NCBI RefSeq assembly: GCF_004126535.1
Contig: NZ_PPCV01000003.1
Coordinates: forward strand, 124,001-188,000
Reading direction: 5' to 3'
Length of the DNA: 64,000 bases
Origin: Propioniciclava flava
GTDB lineage: Bacteria > Actinomycetota > Actinomycetes > Propionibacteriales > Propionibacteriaceae
Shown here piece after piece: positions 1 through 7,473 of the stretch. Below the pieces are notes generated by a model, which searched no databases, had not been told where the DNA came from, and was given only the letters and a program-made list of their open reading frames with translations. Position 1 is the stretch's first letter, and the number at the start of each line of letters is the position of its first letter. A program made the position numbers and the translations under genes.

Positions 1-455
1 CCGAGATACAGACCAAACACCCCATCCAGCAGCACGCCCTCAGTGGCCGTGCGGGCCGGAGACTCACTCAGCCGCGCCATCACCTCACCGAGGGTGAGCG
101 CTAGCGCGGCGATCACCACGACGCTGACCCACACCCACCCCACCTGGGTGACCAGGAGCCAGGCGCCGTTGAGGAGCATCGAGACGGCTGCCAACCACCA
201 GATGCGATCGGCCCGCCCCGAGTGCCGCGCCGCAGGCAGCCACTGCCACGCAACGTAAGCGAACAGGCCGAGGTAGATCACCGACCAGATCGAGAAGGCG
301 GGCGAGGCGGGAGTCACCAGCGTGGCGTCGGCGGCGAAGGCACCGCCCGAGCTTTGCTCGACCCGCTGCCCGATCACCCCGAAGCCGTACAGCGTCCCCA
401 GCACCATGAACACGGCGCTGATCGTCACCAGCACCCGGCGCACTGTTGCGGACAT
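1..455 (-). CDS. TspO/MBR-like tryptophan-rich membrane protein (partial)
   Basis: The reading frame runs from an ATG at 455 off the left edge of the window, so the C terminus is missing. The visible 151 residues start MSATVRRVLV, then a hydrophobic segment, a loop with PASPAFSIWSVIYLGLF, and further membrane segments rich in Trp (AWQWLP, RIWWLAA, NGAWLL). That loop and the repeated Trp residues resemble tryptophan-rich sensory proteins, which bind porphyrin-like ligands in the membrane. A GAGAGGAG ribosome site sits 4 bases before the start. It follows the dehydrogenase gene at 685-1575 on the same strand after 229 bases and is probably a separate unit. Family call is moderate because the last helices are not visible. 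Confidence 0.7.
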   Translation of the reverse strand, partial: MSATVRRVLVTISAVFMVLGTLYGFGVIGQRVEQSSGGAFAADATLVTPASPAFSIWSVIYLGLFAYVAWQWLPAARHSGRADRIWWLAAVSMLLNGAWLLVTQVGWVWVSVVVIAALALTLGEVMARLSESPARTATEGVLLDGVFGLYL

Positions 456-684
456 GACCGCTCCTCTCTCCTTGGCCGTGCACGGTGCCGGCCGAGCACC
501 TCCACCCTGCCCGGTGATGAGGCTGTTGACCACCGTCAGCACGACTCCACAGCGCAAGACTCCCAGGAGGCCAGCTCCATGCGCCACTCTTGTCGCAGGC
601 GAAGAACCACGGCCCCTCTCGCGTGGTGTACGACGCCGGGTCACCTCCGCCCGGCGGCGCAATCGCGCTCAGGGCGCCACCGCG
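456..684. other. intergenic gap, no gene seen
   Basis: This 229-base stretch lies between two minus-strand genes. No convincing small ORF, hairpin terminator or RNA gene was seen. It presumably holds the promoter of the TspO-like gene. Confidence 0.5.
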
Positions 685-1575
685 TTAGGGCAGCCAGTAG
701 CCGGGATCGGCGACGGAGGCGTCGTAGTAGGCCAGCAGCGCGGCCGAATCGGCGGCGTCCAGGCCGCGGGAACGCAGCCAGCGATGCACCTCCGCGGACG
801 CGGCGGTCAGCGGCACCGGGACGCCCGCCCCGCGAGCTGCTTCGGTGGCCCCGTCGAGGTCCTTGATCATGTTGCCGATGCGTCCGGTGACGGTCGGGTC
901 AGCGGTGGCGAACTTGACGAAGAACTCCTGCAACAACGGAGAATCGGCGCGCCCGCCACTGAGCGCACCGCGCACCACCTCGGGATCCAGGCCGCTAGCT
1001 CGGACCAGCCCAGAAACTTCGGCCAGAGCGTTCATGGCGGTACCGACGATGATCTGGTTGAGGAGCTTCACCGTCTGCCCGGCCCCCGACGGGCCGCAAG
1101 GGGTGATGCGTGCGGCCAGCGCCGAGAGCACCTCCGAGGCACGCGTCACCGCGTCCTGCGTGCCACCGAGCATCAGCGTGAGCGTCCCGGCCAGGGCCGC
1201 CGGGGCGCCCCCCGACAGCGGGGAATCCACCCAGGCATGCCCGGCGTCAGCGGCACGGCGCGCGAACCGCTTCGTGGCTCCCGGATCGATAGAGGACATG
1301 TCGATCACCAGCACCGGGGTGTCCCCTGTGGCAGCGCCGTGCGCGCCGAAGGCGGCCACCTCGACGATGGGCGCGTTGGGAAGCGACAAGATCACCACGC
1401 CGCTCGCGGCGGCTGCCGCGGGCGTGGCTGCCGCCTGGGCGCCTGCCTCGACGGCTCGCGCGACGGCGTCCGGGTTCACGTCGAAGGCGGCCACCTCGTG
1501 GCCCGTCTCCAACAGGCGCGTGAGGATCGCCGTCCCCATCACGCCGAGCCCTACCAGTCCGATCGTGCCTGCCAT
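685..1575 (-). CDS. NAD(P)-dependent beta-hydroxyacid dehydrogenase (3-hydroxyisobutyrate dehydrogenase family)
   Basis: A 296-residue protein of normal family length. The N-terminal Rossmann motif GLVGLGVMG (residues 6-14) binds NAD(P). DSPLSGG near residue 117 matches the substrate-binding DGPVSGG-type motif, and GQTVKLLNQ near 170 carries the catalytic Lys. These enzymes oxidise small beta-hydroxyacids (3-hydroxyisobutyrate, tartronate semialdehyde, 6-phosphogluconate-like compounds) in the cytoplasm. The exact substrate cannot be told from the sequence. Start is the ATG with a G-rich stretch just upstream. There is no obvious pathway partner next to it. Confidence 0.85.
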   Translation of the reverse strand: MAGTIGLVGLGVMGTAILTRLLETGHEVAAFDVNPDAVARAVEAGAQAAATPAAAAASGVVILSLPNAPIVEVAAFGAHGAATGDTPVLVIDMSSIDPGATKRFARRAADAGHAWVDSPLSGGAPAALAGTLTLMLGGTQDAVTRASEVLSALAARITPCGPSGAGQTVKLLNQIIVGTAMNALAEVSGLVRASGLDPEVVRGALSGGRADSPLLQEFFVKFATADPTVTGRIGNMIKDLDGATEAARGAGVPVPLTAASAEVHRWLRSRGLDAADSAALLAYYDASVADPGYWLP

Positions 1576-1650
1576 ATCGCCCCCGTCGTCGCGTTGTCGG
1601 TGGGCCTCATCGTCGCAGACAGGACGCGGCCCCGGGCCGGGAGCGTCTGG

Positions 1651-2322
1651 TCAACGGACGCCGGGCCCCGCCAGCAGTCCGGCTCGTTCAGCGAGGACGG
1701 CGACGCCGACGCGATTACCTACGCCGAGCTTCTGTTGTACCGAGCCGAGATGCTGCTTGACGGTCGCCGGGGACATGTACAGCCTTTCCCCGATCACCGC
1801 GTTGGTCAGGCCGTGTCCCGTCGCGACGGCTACCTCACGTTCGCGTTCGGTGAGCGTCCCCATCAGGGCGAGGGCGGCCCGTCGCGCTGCATCGTCACGG
1901 CGTCCGACATGGTCGAGCAACTGGCGCGTGCTGCGGGGAGACAGGACTGCGTCGCCCTGCATCACTGCCCTGATCGCTCCCACGATCTCCAGCGGGGCAG
2001 CCGTCTTGAGCAGGAAGCCGTCCGCGCCGGCCTCCAGCGAACGCACCACGGCGTCGTCAACATCCCACGTGGTGAGGGCGATGACGTGCGGCGGGCTGGG
2101 CAGTGCGCGGACGAGCCGCGTCGCCTCAACCCCACCGAGGCGGGGCATTCGCAGATCCATGAGGATCACCGCGGGCAACACGGCGTGCACCGCCGCGACC
2201 ACCTCGTCGCCGTCGGAGGCTTCACCGCACACCTCAATGTCGCCGACCGCACCCAGCAGGCTCGCCAATCCGGCGCGGGCCAGCGGATCGTCGTCAACCA
2301 GAAGGACGCGGATGGTCGTCAC
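1651..2322 (-). CDS. LuxR/NarL-family response regulator
   Basis: A 223-residue two-domain regulator. The receiver domain has the acidic pocket VDDDP near residue 10 and the phospho-acceptor Asp in ILMDLRMP near 56. The C-terminal LuxR helix-turn-helix contains LTEREREVA and MSPATVKQHL (about 153-190). It lies just downstream of the sensor kinase at 2388-3665, so the two form a two-component system; the kinase stop and the GTG start are 65 bases apart. The GTG start at 2322 lies 6 bases after a TAGGAT -10 element, so a leaderless transcript is likely and the regulator can be made apart from the kinase. Target genes are unknown. Confidence 0.9.
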   Translation of the reverse strand: MTTIRVLLVDDDPLARAGLASLLGAVGDIEVCGEASDGDEVVAAVHAVLPAVILMDLRMPRLGGVEATRLVRALPSPPHVIALTTWDVDDAVVRSLEAGADGFLLKTAAPLEIVGAIRAVMQGDAVLSPRSTRQLLDHVGRRDDAARRAALALMGTLTEREREVAVATGHGLTNAVIGERLYMSPATVKQHLGSVQQKLGVGNRVGVAVLAERAGLLAGPGVR

Positions 2323-2328
2323 GCTCGC

Positions 2329-2334
2329 ATCCTA
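2329..2334 (-). promoter_or_regulatory. -10 element of a leaderless promoter (response regulator)
   Basis: TAGGAT ends 6 bases before the GTG start at 2322. No Shine-Dalgarno sequence is seen, which fits leaderless translation. Confidence 0.5.
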
Positions 2335-2387
2335 AGGCTCAGGTGCGGCCCGGGAACGGCGTTCCCGGATCGTCATGCGGAGCGGCG

Positions 2388-3665
2388 TCAGACGCCGGAG
2401 GCCTCCCGCCAGGGAAGCGTCACGGTGACCCGGAACACCGTCCCACCGGCGGTGAGGCCGTACTTCATGCTGCCACCCAGCAGTTCGGCTCGTTCGGTGA
2501 TGCCCTGGAGGCCCCGCGCGGAACCGGGCTGAGGTGTGCGCCCGGTGGCGCGGTAGCGATTGCAGGCGTCGATGACGATGCCCCGGGCTGGCGCGCCCTG
2601 GACGCTCAGGGTCACCGGGGAGTCGGGGGCATGTTTGCGCGCGTTCGTCAGAACTTCCTGCACGATCCGGTAGACGGCCCGCGACAAGGCAGGGTCGGCC
2701 CGCTCTGGATCGGCGATGTAGATCGACGAGTTGATCATCTGACCGGCCCCGAACGACTCCGCAACCACCTCGGGTAGCCGCGCCAACGGGATCGCGACCG
2801 GCTCCTCACCCAGGGGTTCACGCAGGACGCCGAGCAGCGAGCGCAGATCCTCCATGGCCTTGCCCGCGCTCTCGCGGACCAGGCTCGCCGAGTCGTGCAG
2901 GCGCGCGTCGTCCCCGGCGTTCATCTCCAGGGCCCCCGCATGGAGGTTGAGCACCGACAACCGGTGTCCCATGACGTCGTGGACCTCGCGGGCGATGCGC
3001 TCGCGCTCCTGCCGCCGGGCCACCTCGTCGCCCAGGCGACTAACGGCGACCTGCTGTTGGCGCACCTGATGGATCCGGTTCCGCTCGCCGCGCTGCGAGC
3101 GAAGGAGCAGGCCGATCCCCCATGCGGCCGCCACCAGGATCACTCCCGCCACCCACACGTGCCACACAGGGATGGCCACCGGCTCGTTGGACTCCGACCC
3201 TGAGGCCAGGAACATCTTCGACAGCGAGGCGTTGCGGGGTTGGGCAAGCGCATCCAGTGTCAACACCACGAAGGTCGAGAGCCCCACCGCACCCAGCGTC
3301 CACCACACGGCCGGACCGCGTCGGCGTCCGATCAGTGCCGCCAGCAACACCAGGGCGGGAACCATGCCCACCGGCAGCACCAACGGGACGATGGCCGCCA
3401 CGAGCGTGAACCAGAAGGGGGCGCGGTGGCGCCAGATCAACGCGACGGGAGCCGTCAAGGACACCAGCATCCCCAGCATGGCCGCGTTCGCGAGGCCCGC
3501 GGATTTCGGATCGCTTTGCAGCGCCCAGCCCGCCGGGGAGAACACGGTGCTCAGCATCATGCAGAAACTGGTGAGGAGGATGAGGGCGAGGGAGTGCCAC
3601 CAGGGGGCATATTCACCCCCATCGAGCCGTTCATAGGCCACCTCAAACCTCGCCACAAGCAGCAT
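2388..3665 (-). CDS. Sensor histidine kinase (HisKA_3 type)
   Basis: A membrane sensor kinase of about 425 residues paired with the response regulator at 1651-2322. The N-terminal half holds several hydrophobic segments (for example APWWHSLALILLTSFCMML). The dimerisation and phospho-acceptor helix reads ERIAREVHDVMGHRLSVLN, and the ATPase domain carries the N-box NARKHAPDS and a G-box SARGLQGITERAELLGG. This is the NarX/DesK-type layout typical of actinobacterial LuxR-coupled kinases. The start is uncertain: the frame is open to 3722, but ATG at 3665 begins the conserved-looking part and neither has a clear ribosome site. The signal sensed is not deducible. Confidence 0.85.
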   Translation of the reverse strand: MLLVARFEVAYERLDGGEYAPWWHSLALILLTSFCMMLSTVFSPAGWALQSDPKSAGLANAAMLGMLVSLTAPVALIWRHRAPFWFTLVAAIVPLVLPVGMVPALVLLAALIGRRRGPAVWWTLGAVGLSTFVVLTLDALAQPRNASLSKMFLASGSESNEPVAIPVWHVWVAGVILVAAAWGIGLLLRSQRGERNRIHQVRQQQVAVSRLGDEVARRQERERIAREVHDVMGHRLSVLNLHAGALEMNAGDDARLHDSASLVRESAGKAMEDLRSLLGVLREPLGEEPVAIPLARLPEVVAESFGAGQMINSSIYIADPERADPALSRAVYRIVQEVLTNARKHAPDSPVTLSVQGAPARGIVIDACNRYRATGRTPQPGSARGLQGITERAELLGGSMKYGLTAGGTVFRVTVTLPWREASGV

Positions 3666-3815
3666 CGTATGGCGCCAACAGCGTTCCCGGGATGATCTGT
3701 TCGGGTCGTCTGGCCTACCCATTCGGCGGGGGTGGCCCTACCCGATCGGGCGATGTGCTGCGGGTCGGCCCACCGTTGAGATGGGGGCAGGACATCAGCC
3801 GAAAGAGAGTCAGCC

Positions 3816-4511
3816 ATGAGCGCATCCGACCCCATCCAGCCCTACCCGACCGAACCGGGCAGCACCCCACCCGTGCCTCCCGCACCGACGAAGCGACCTC
3901 GCAACACCATCGCCTTGGTCGCCCTCATCGTCGCGATCCTCGGATTCGCGTTCGCCGTCATCGAGGGCGCCTACCTGCTGGGGTGGGTGCTTCTGCCGAT
4001 CGGGTTCGTCCTCGGCCTGGTCGGGCTGTTCGCCCGCGATCGCGGCAAGGGGCTCGCCGTGGCCGCCGTCATCGTCTCCGTCGTCGGCACGATCGCCGGG
4101 GTGGTGGCCTTCACTTCCAGCATGAGCCGAGTGGTGAACGAGAGCTTTCGCCCTGGCACCACCACGGTCGTGCCAAGCCCCGGGGCGACCACGACCGACG
4201 CGCCGGCAGGCTCCCCCGCGACCACCGCGAGCGGCAAGCGCACCATCGAGTTGAAGGTCACCTCGGAACGCCAAGCCTCGGTGTCCTACGCGGTGGGCTC
4301 GGGCAGCAGCAGTGAGGAGACGTCCGGTTCGTGGAGCAAGACGTTGCAGACCGATCGCGGGTTTGAGTTCGTCTCCCTGAGCGCCATGAACGCGGAATAC
4401 AGCAAGAAGAACGCGATCACCTGCGAGATCCTGGTCGACGGCGTCTCCGTCTCGCAGCAGTCGGGCGGCGGAACGTCGGCCATGGCGTCCTGCAGCGCGA
4501 CCGTCAGCTAA
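3816..4511 (+). CDS. DUF4190/MmpS-like membrane protein
   Basis: A 231-residue protein with a Pro-rich cytoplasmic head (residues 1-28), two transmembrane helices separated by a short LFARDRGKG loop (about 30-100), a Thr/Pro/Ser-rich linker, and an extracellular C-terminal domain (about 140-231). That domain has the beta-rich pattern of mycobacterial MmpS accessory proteins (KVTSERQASVSYAV at its start, paired Cys in TCEIL and ASCSA). The start has GAAAGAGAG 7 bases upstream. The gene converges with the thiamine-transport gene ykoC and their stop codons overlap in the four bases CTAA at 4508-4511. No MmpL-type exporter is adjacent, so its partner is unknown. Confidence 0.7.
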   Translation: MSASDPIQPYPTEPGSTPPVPPAPTKRPRNTIALVALIVAILGFAFAVIEGAYLLGWVLLPIGFVLGLVGLFARDRGKGLAVAAVIVSVVGTIAGVVAFTSSMSRVVNESFRPGTTTVVPSPGATTTDAPAGSPATTASGKRTIELKVTSERQASVSYAVGSGSSSEETSGSWSKTLQTDRGFEFVSLSAMNAEYSKKNAITCEILVDGVSVSQQSGGGTSAMASCSATVS

Positions 4512-5260
4512 CCGATCAGGGCGCCCGTCAGGACGCTGACCGTGGCGACGCCACCGCAGCAGGCCATCAGCCTGGTGTCGGTGGCAGTCCACGGGGCCGG
4601 GCACGCCCAGGTGCGCGGGACGCCGGTCCGCTGTGGCCGCGAGAACCCGCGCGCTTCGACGGCAATCGCCGTCTGGGCTGCGTCCCGCAGTGCCCCAACC
4701 AGCAGCGCAAGGGCCTGCTCAGCGAACCCGCCCACAGCCCGAATCGGGGAGCGACGGTCGTGTATGCCACGGACGCGGCGGATATCGCTGAGGTCGGCCC
4801 AGTCCTGGCCGAGGCGCTCGAAGCGCTGCACGGCGACCACCGCGGCCACGACCGGGCGTGGCGGCAGCCGCAGCCGCTGGGCGAGGTGGTCGCCTAGCTC
4901 AGCAGGACGCACAAACGCCGCGAAGACGACGCCGGGGACAACGAACAGCCCGACCCGCAGCCCCGCCGTCGCGGCGACCGCCCACGAGTGCGGGGTGGCG
5001 AGCAGCCAGTTCGACCAGGCGACGGACGCCACCGCGAGCCCCGCCGCGATCATCCGGCGCCACGGGAACCCGCCGCGTCCGCACCCCACGGGCAGCAGGA
5101 GTGCCAGCAGGGCCGCCCCCGCCATCAACCCTGACGCCCGCGGCGTCGCCAGGGCGCCCGCCATCAGCGCGAACGATCCGCCCAGCAGCGACAGCGGGCC
5201 GCATGAGGCCAGCAGCCCGCCCGTGGAGCGTCTGCGTGGTCGGCCGGAACTCTTCCTCAT
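4508..5260 (-). CDS. ykoC: ECF transporter T component of the thiamine/HMP transporter
   Basis: The 250-residue membrane coupling protein of an energy-coupling-factor transporter. Several hydrophobic helices are followed by a cytoplasmic region with VEARGF, one of the short Ala-Arg-Gly motifs by which EcfT proteins grip the ATPases. The ATG at 5260 overlaps the stop of the ATPase gene in ATGA, so translation is coupled; the longer frame upstream of it is not used. It is the last gene of the riboswitch-controlled thiamine operon, which supports a role in uptake of thiamine or its HMP moiety. The assignment to YkoC rests on operon order (ykoE, ykoD, ykoC). Confidence 0.85.
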   Translation of the reverse strand: MRKSSGRPRRRSTGGLLASCGPLSLLGGSFALMAGALATPRASGLMAGAALLALLLPVGCGRGGFPWRRMIAAGLAVASVAWSNWLLATPHSWAVAATAGLRVGLFVVPGVVFAAFVRPAELGDHLAQRLRLPPRPVVAAVVAVQRFERLGQDWADLSDIRRVRGIHDRRSPIRAVGGFAEQALALLVGALRDAAQTAIAVEARGFSRPQRTGVPRTWACPAPWTATDTRLMACCGGVATVSVLTGALIG

Positions 5261-6843
5261 GCGTCCGCTCCCCTGGTGAGGACGATGCGGCGAGCAGCGA
5301 GGTCGGCCAGCAGGTCGTCGTGGGTGGCCGCGACGACCGCGACCCCCGCGCGTGCCGCCGCCTCGATCACTCCGGCGACCGCGGCCCACGCGTCCCGGTC
5401 CTGACCGACGGTTGGCTCGTCGAGCAGCAGCAGGTCGGGTCCGTGCACGACGGCGGTCGCCAACGCGAGGCGTCGCGCCTCCCCTCCGGACAGCCGGTAG
5501 GGCGAGCGGTCAGCCACCGCGCCCAGGCCCAGTTGCTCCATGAGGGCGTCACCTCGGCGTTCGGCATCGCGGCCCAGGGCGCGCGCGGTCGCCAGCAGGG
5601 ACGCCCGGCAGGTGCCGCCGATCACGCTCGCCTGCGGGCGCTGCGGCACGTAGCCCACCCGTGTGGCGACCTGCCGCGACGTCCACCGGTGTGGGTGGGT
5701 GGACGCCTCCCGGGCCAGGGGCGGTAGCGCCTCGACGACGCCCCCCACAGGACGCCGTAGCCCCGCGAGTGCCGCCAGCAGCGTCGACTTGCCGACGCCG
5801 CTCGCGCCGAGGACCGCCTGCACCTGACCGGCCACGAGGTCGGCCTCGACCCGACAATGGACCACCGAGGCGACCGCACCGCGTCGGGGGCGATCTCGTG
5901 CGACGGCGACATCCTTGACACGCAGCAAGGCCGCCCCGCCCGCGAAGGGGCTCGACGTCTCTCGTTCTCGTGCCGAGGCACGGGAACCGCTCCACGCCGA
6001 CGCGTCGACCAGAGCCCTGCTGTGCGGGGCGCACACGTCCGCCGCGACAGGCCACGGCGTCGGCTCGGGGACGCCCGGCAACCACACCCCCCACGACGTC
6101 AGGTCTCTCACCAGGTCAGCGGCGCTGTCCGGCCCCGGAGCGTGGGCGTCCAGGCCTCCACCGCGCACGGGAAGGTCGGCGACCATGCGGCCAGCGGCCA
6201 CCACGACGAGGCGGTCCACCAGCGGGAGCCAACCGTCGAGGCGGTGCTCGGCGAGCACCAAAGTGAGTGCACGGTCGGCGACCGCGTCGGCGACGCTGTC
6301 GCGGACGCGAGCCGCGGCGTCCGGGTCGAGCATGGAGGTGGGCTCGTCGAGCAGCAGCAGCCCGTCGGCGGACGCCAAACTCCCGGCCAGGCCGACGCGC
6401 TGGGACTCCCCGCCGGACAGTGCGGCCACCCGATGCTCCTGCCCCACCGAGAGCCCGACGCGTCCCACCAGGGAGCGGACGCGCGGCCAGATCGCGGTGC
6501 GGGGAACGGCCCGGTTCTCCATGCCGAAGGCGATGTCACGGCCGACGGTCTCGGCGACCTGCCCCGCGCCGGGATCCTGAAGCAGGAGGGCGGCACCGCC
6601 GCCGAGCGGCGTCTCTCCGCCGACGCGCACCTCACCCGTGGCTTCGCCGCTCTCGGCGGCGTCCAGCACCCCAGCCAGGGCACGCAGCAGCGTCGACTTT
6701 CCGCCGCCGCTCGGCCCGGTGAGCAGCACCCGCTCCCCCGGCTCCAGGCGCAGGTCCACGTCAGCCAGCACCGGTGTCCGCGCACCCAGGGGCGTCCAGG
6801 TCAGCCCGCGCACCAGCACGGCTGCCGGGCGGCTCCCGGTCAC
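5257..6843 (-). CDS. ykoD: Duplicated ABC ATPase of the thiamine/HMP ECF transporter
   Basis: A 528-residue protein with two full ATPase domains in tandem. The first has Walker A GPSGGGKST, signature LSGGESQRV and Walker B LLLLDEPTSMLDP; the second has GASGVGKST, LSGGEARRL and LLLLDEPTVGQD. The single chain therefore does the job of both EcfA subunits and powers uptake by YkoE and YkoC. GTG at 6843 is the start: it overlaps the ykoE stop in GTGA, and the 171 codons upstream in this frame are only a shadow of ykoE. Both ends of the gene overlap its neighbours by 4 bases. Confidence 0.9.
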   Translation of the reverse strand: MTGSRPAAVLVRGLTWTPLGARTPVLADVDLRLEPGERVLLTGPSGGGKSTLLRALAGVLDAAESGEATGEVRVGGETPLGGGAALLLQDPGAGQVAETVGRDIAFGMENRAVPRTAIWPRVRSLVGRVGLSVGQEHRVAALSGGESQRVGLAGSLASADGLLLLDEPTSMLDPDAAARVRDSVADAVADRALTLVLAEHRLDGWLPLVDRLVVVAAGRMVADLPVRGGGLDAHAPGPDSAADLVRDLTSWGVWLPGVPEPTPWPVAADVCAPHSRALVDASAWSGSRASARERETSSPFAGGAALLRVKDVAVARDRPRRGAVASVVHCRVEADLVAGQVQAVLGASGVGKSTLLAALAGLRRPVGGVVEALPPLAREASTHPHRWTSRQVATRVGYVPQRPQASVIGGTCRASLLATARALGRDAERRGDALMEQLGLGAVADRSPYRLSGGEARRLALATAVVHGPDLLLLDEPTVGQDRDAWAAVAGVIEAAARAGVAVVAATHDDLLADLAARRIVLTRGADA

Positions 6844-7472
6844 CGGCGATCGCTGCGGGCCGCGTGCTCGGCGCCCGGACCGAACGCGTCCAGGGCGCCC
6901 GCACGGGCCAAGGCGCGGACCAGCGCGTGGCCTCCCAGGCCTGCAAGCAGCACGCCCGAGAGTACTGAGAAGCCCAGCACAGCAACCTTCCAGGGCCAGG
7001 CGTACTCGGCCGCGTAACTCCACCATTCGTAGGCGACGATTTCGAGTGACGCCGCGAGCCCGCCCGCGATCATGGCGACACCGGGCCCGAAGCGGCGCCA
7101 CCGCAACAGGGCGAAGCCGAGTTCGGCACCCAGCCCTTGCAGCACCGCCGAGATCAGGACACCGGGACCCCACGGATTGCCGAGCAGGTACTCCAGGACG
7201 CCCGCGATCAGTTCCACGAACAGGGCGGCACCGGGACGCCGGACGATCAAGCCACCCGCCACCGCAGGCAGCAGCCATACGCCTAATGCCAGGGAGGAGG
7301 CGGGCGGAAACGCGAGGGTGAGCGCCGTCCAGGGGGCGTTGAGGAGGTAGTCCCAAGCGATGAAGACGACCCCCATCGCCACCCCGAAGACAGCGGCGAC
7401 GACAAGGTCGACACCCCGCCAGGCCCCTGGCCCGCCAGGGGCCGGGTGGGCGAGAGTCCGTCGCGAGGCCAT
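6840..7472 (-). CDS. ykoE: ECF transporter substrate-binding membrane component, YkoE family
   Basis: A 210-residue hydrophobic protein with about six helices (for example VDLVVAAVFGVAMGVVFIAW) and the conserved aromatic stretch EWWSYAAEYAW near the C-terminal third, as in YkoE proteins that bind hydroxymethylpyrimidine or thiamine. The ATG at 7472 comes one base after the stop of the ThiE-ThiD-TenA gene and has AGGAGG just upstream. Its place between the salvage enzymes and YkoD/YkoC, all under a TPP riboswitch, makes the thiamine-precursor role firm; which precursor is carried is inference. Confidence 0.88.
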   Translation of the reverse strand: MASRRTLAHPAPGGPGAWRGVDLVVAAVFGVAMGVVFIAWDYLLNAPWTALTLAFPPASSLALGVWLLPAVAGGLIVRRPGAALFVELIAGVLEYLLGNPWGPGVLISAVLQGLGAELGFALLRWRRFGPGVAMIAGGLAASLEIVAYEWWSYAAEYAWPWKVAVLGFSVLSGVLLAGLGGHALVRALARAGALDAFGPGAEHAARSDRR

Positions 7473-7473
7473 C

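Noticed and set aside
322-2532. Long plus-strand open frame of 736 codons
   Set aside because: It lies opposite the dehydrogenase, response regulator and kinase genes on the minus strand and has Arg/His/Gly-rich nonsense composition.
6844-7356. Extra 171 N-terminal codons of the YkoD frame
   Set aside because: They overlap ykoE in another frame and look like shadow sequence; the GTG at 6843 overlapping the ykoE stop is the real start.
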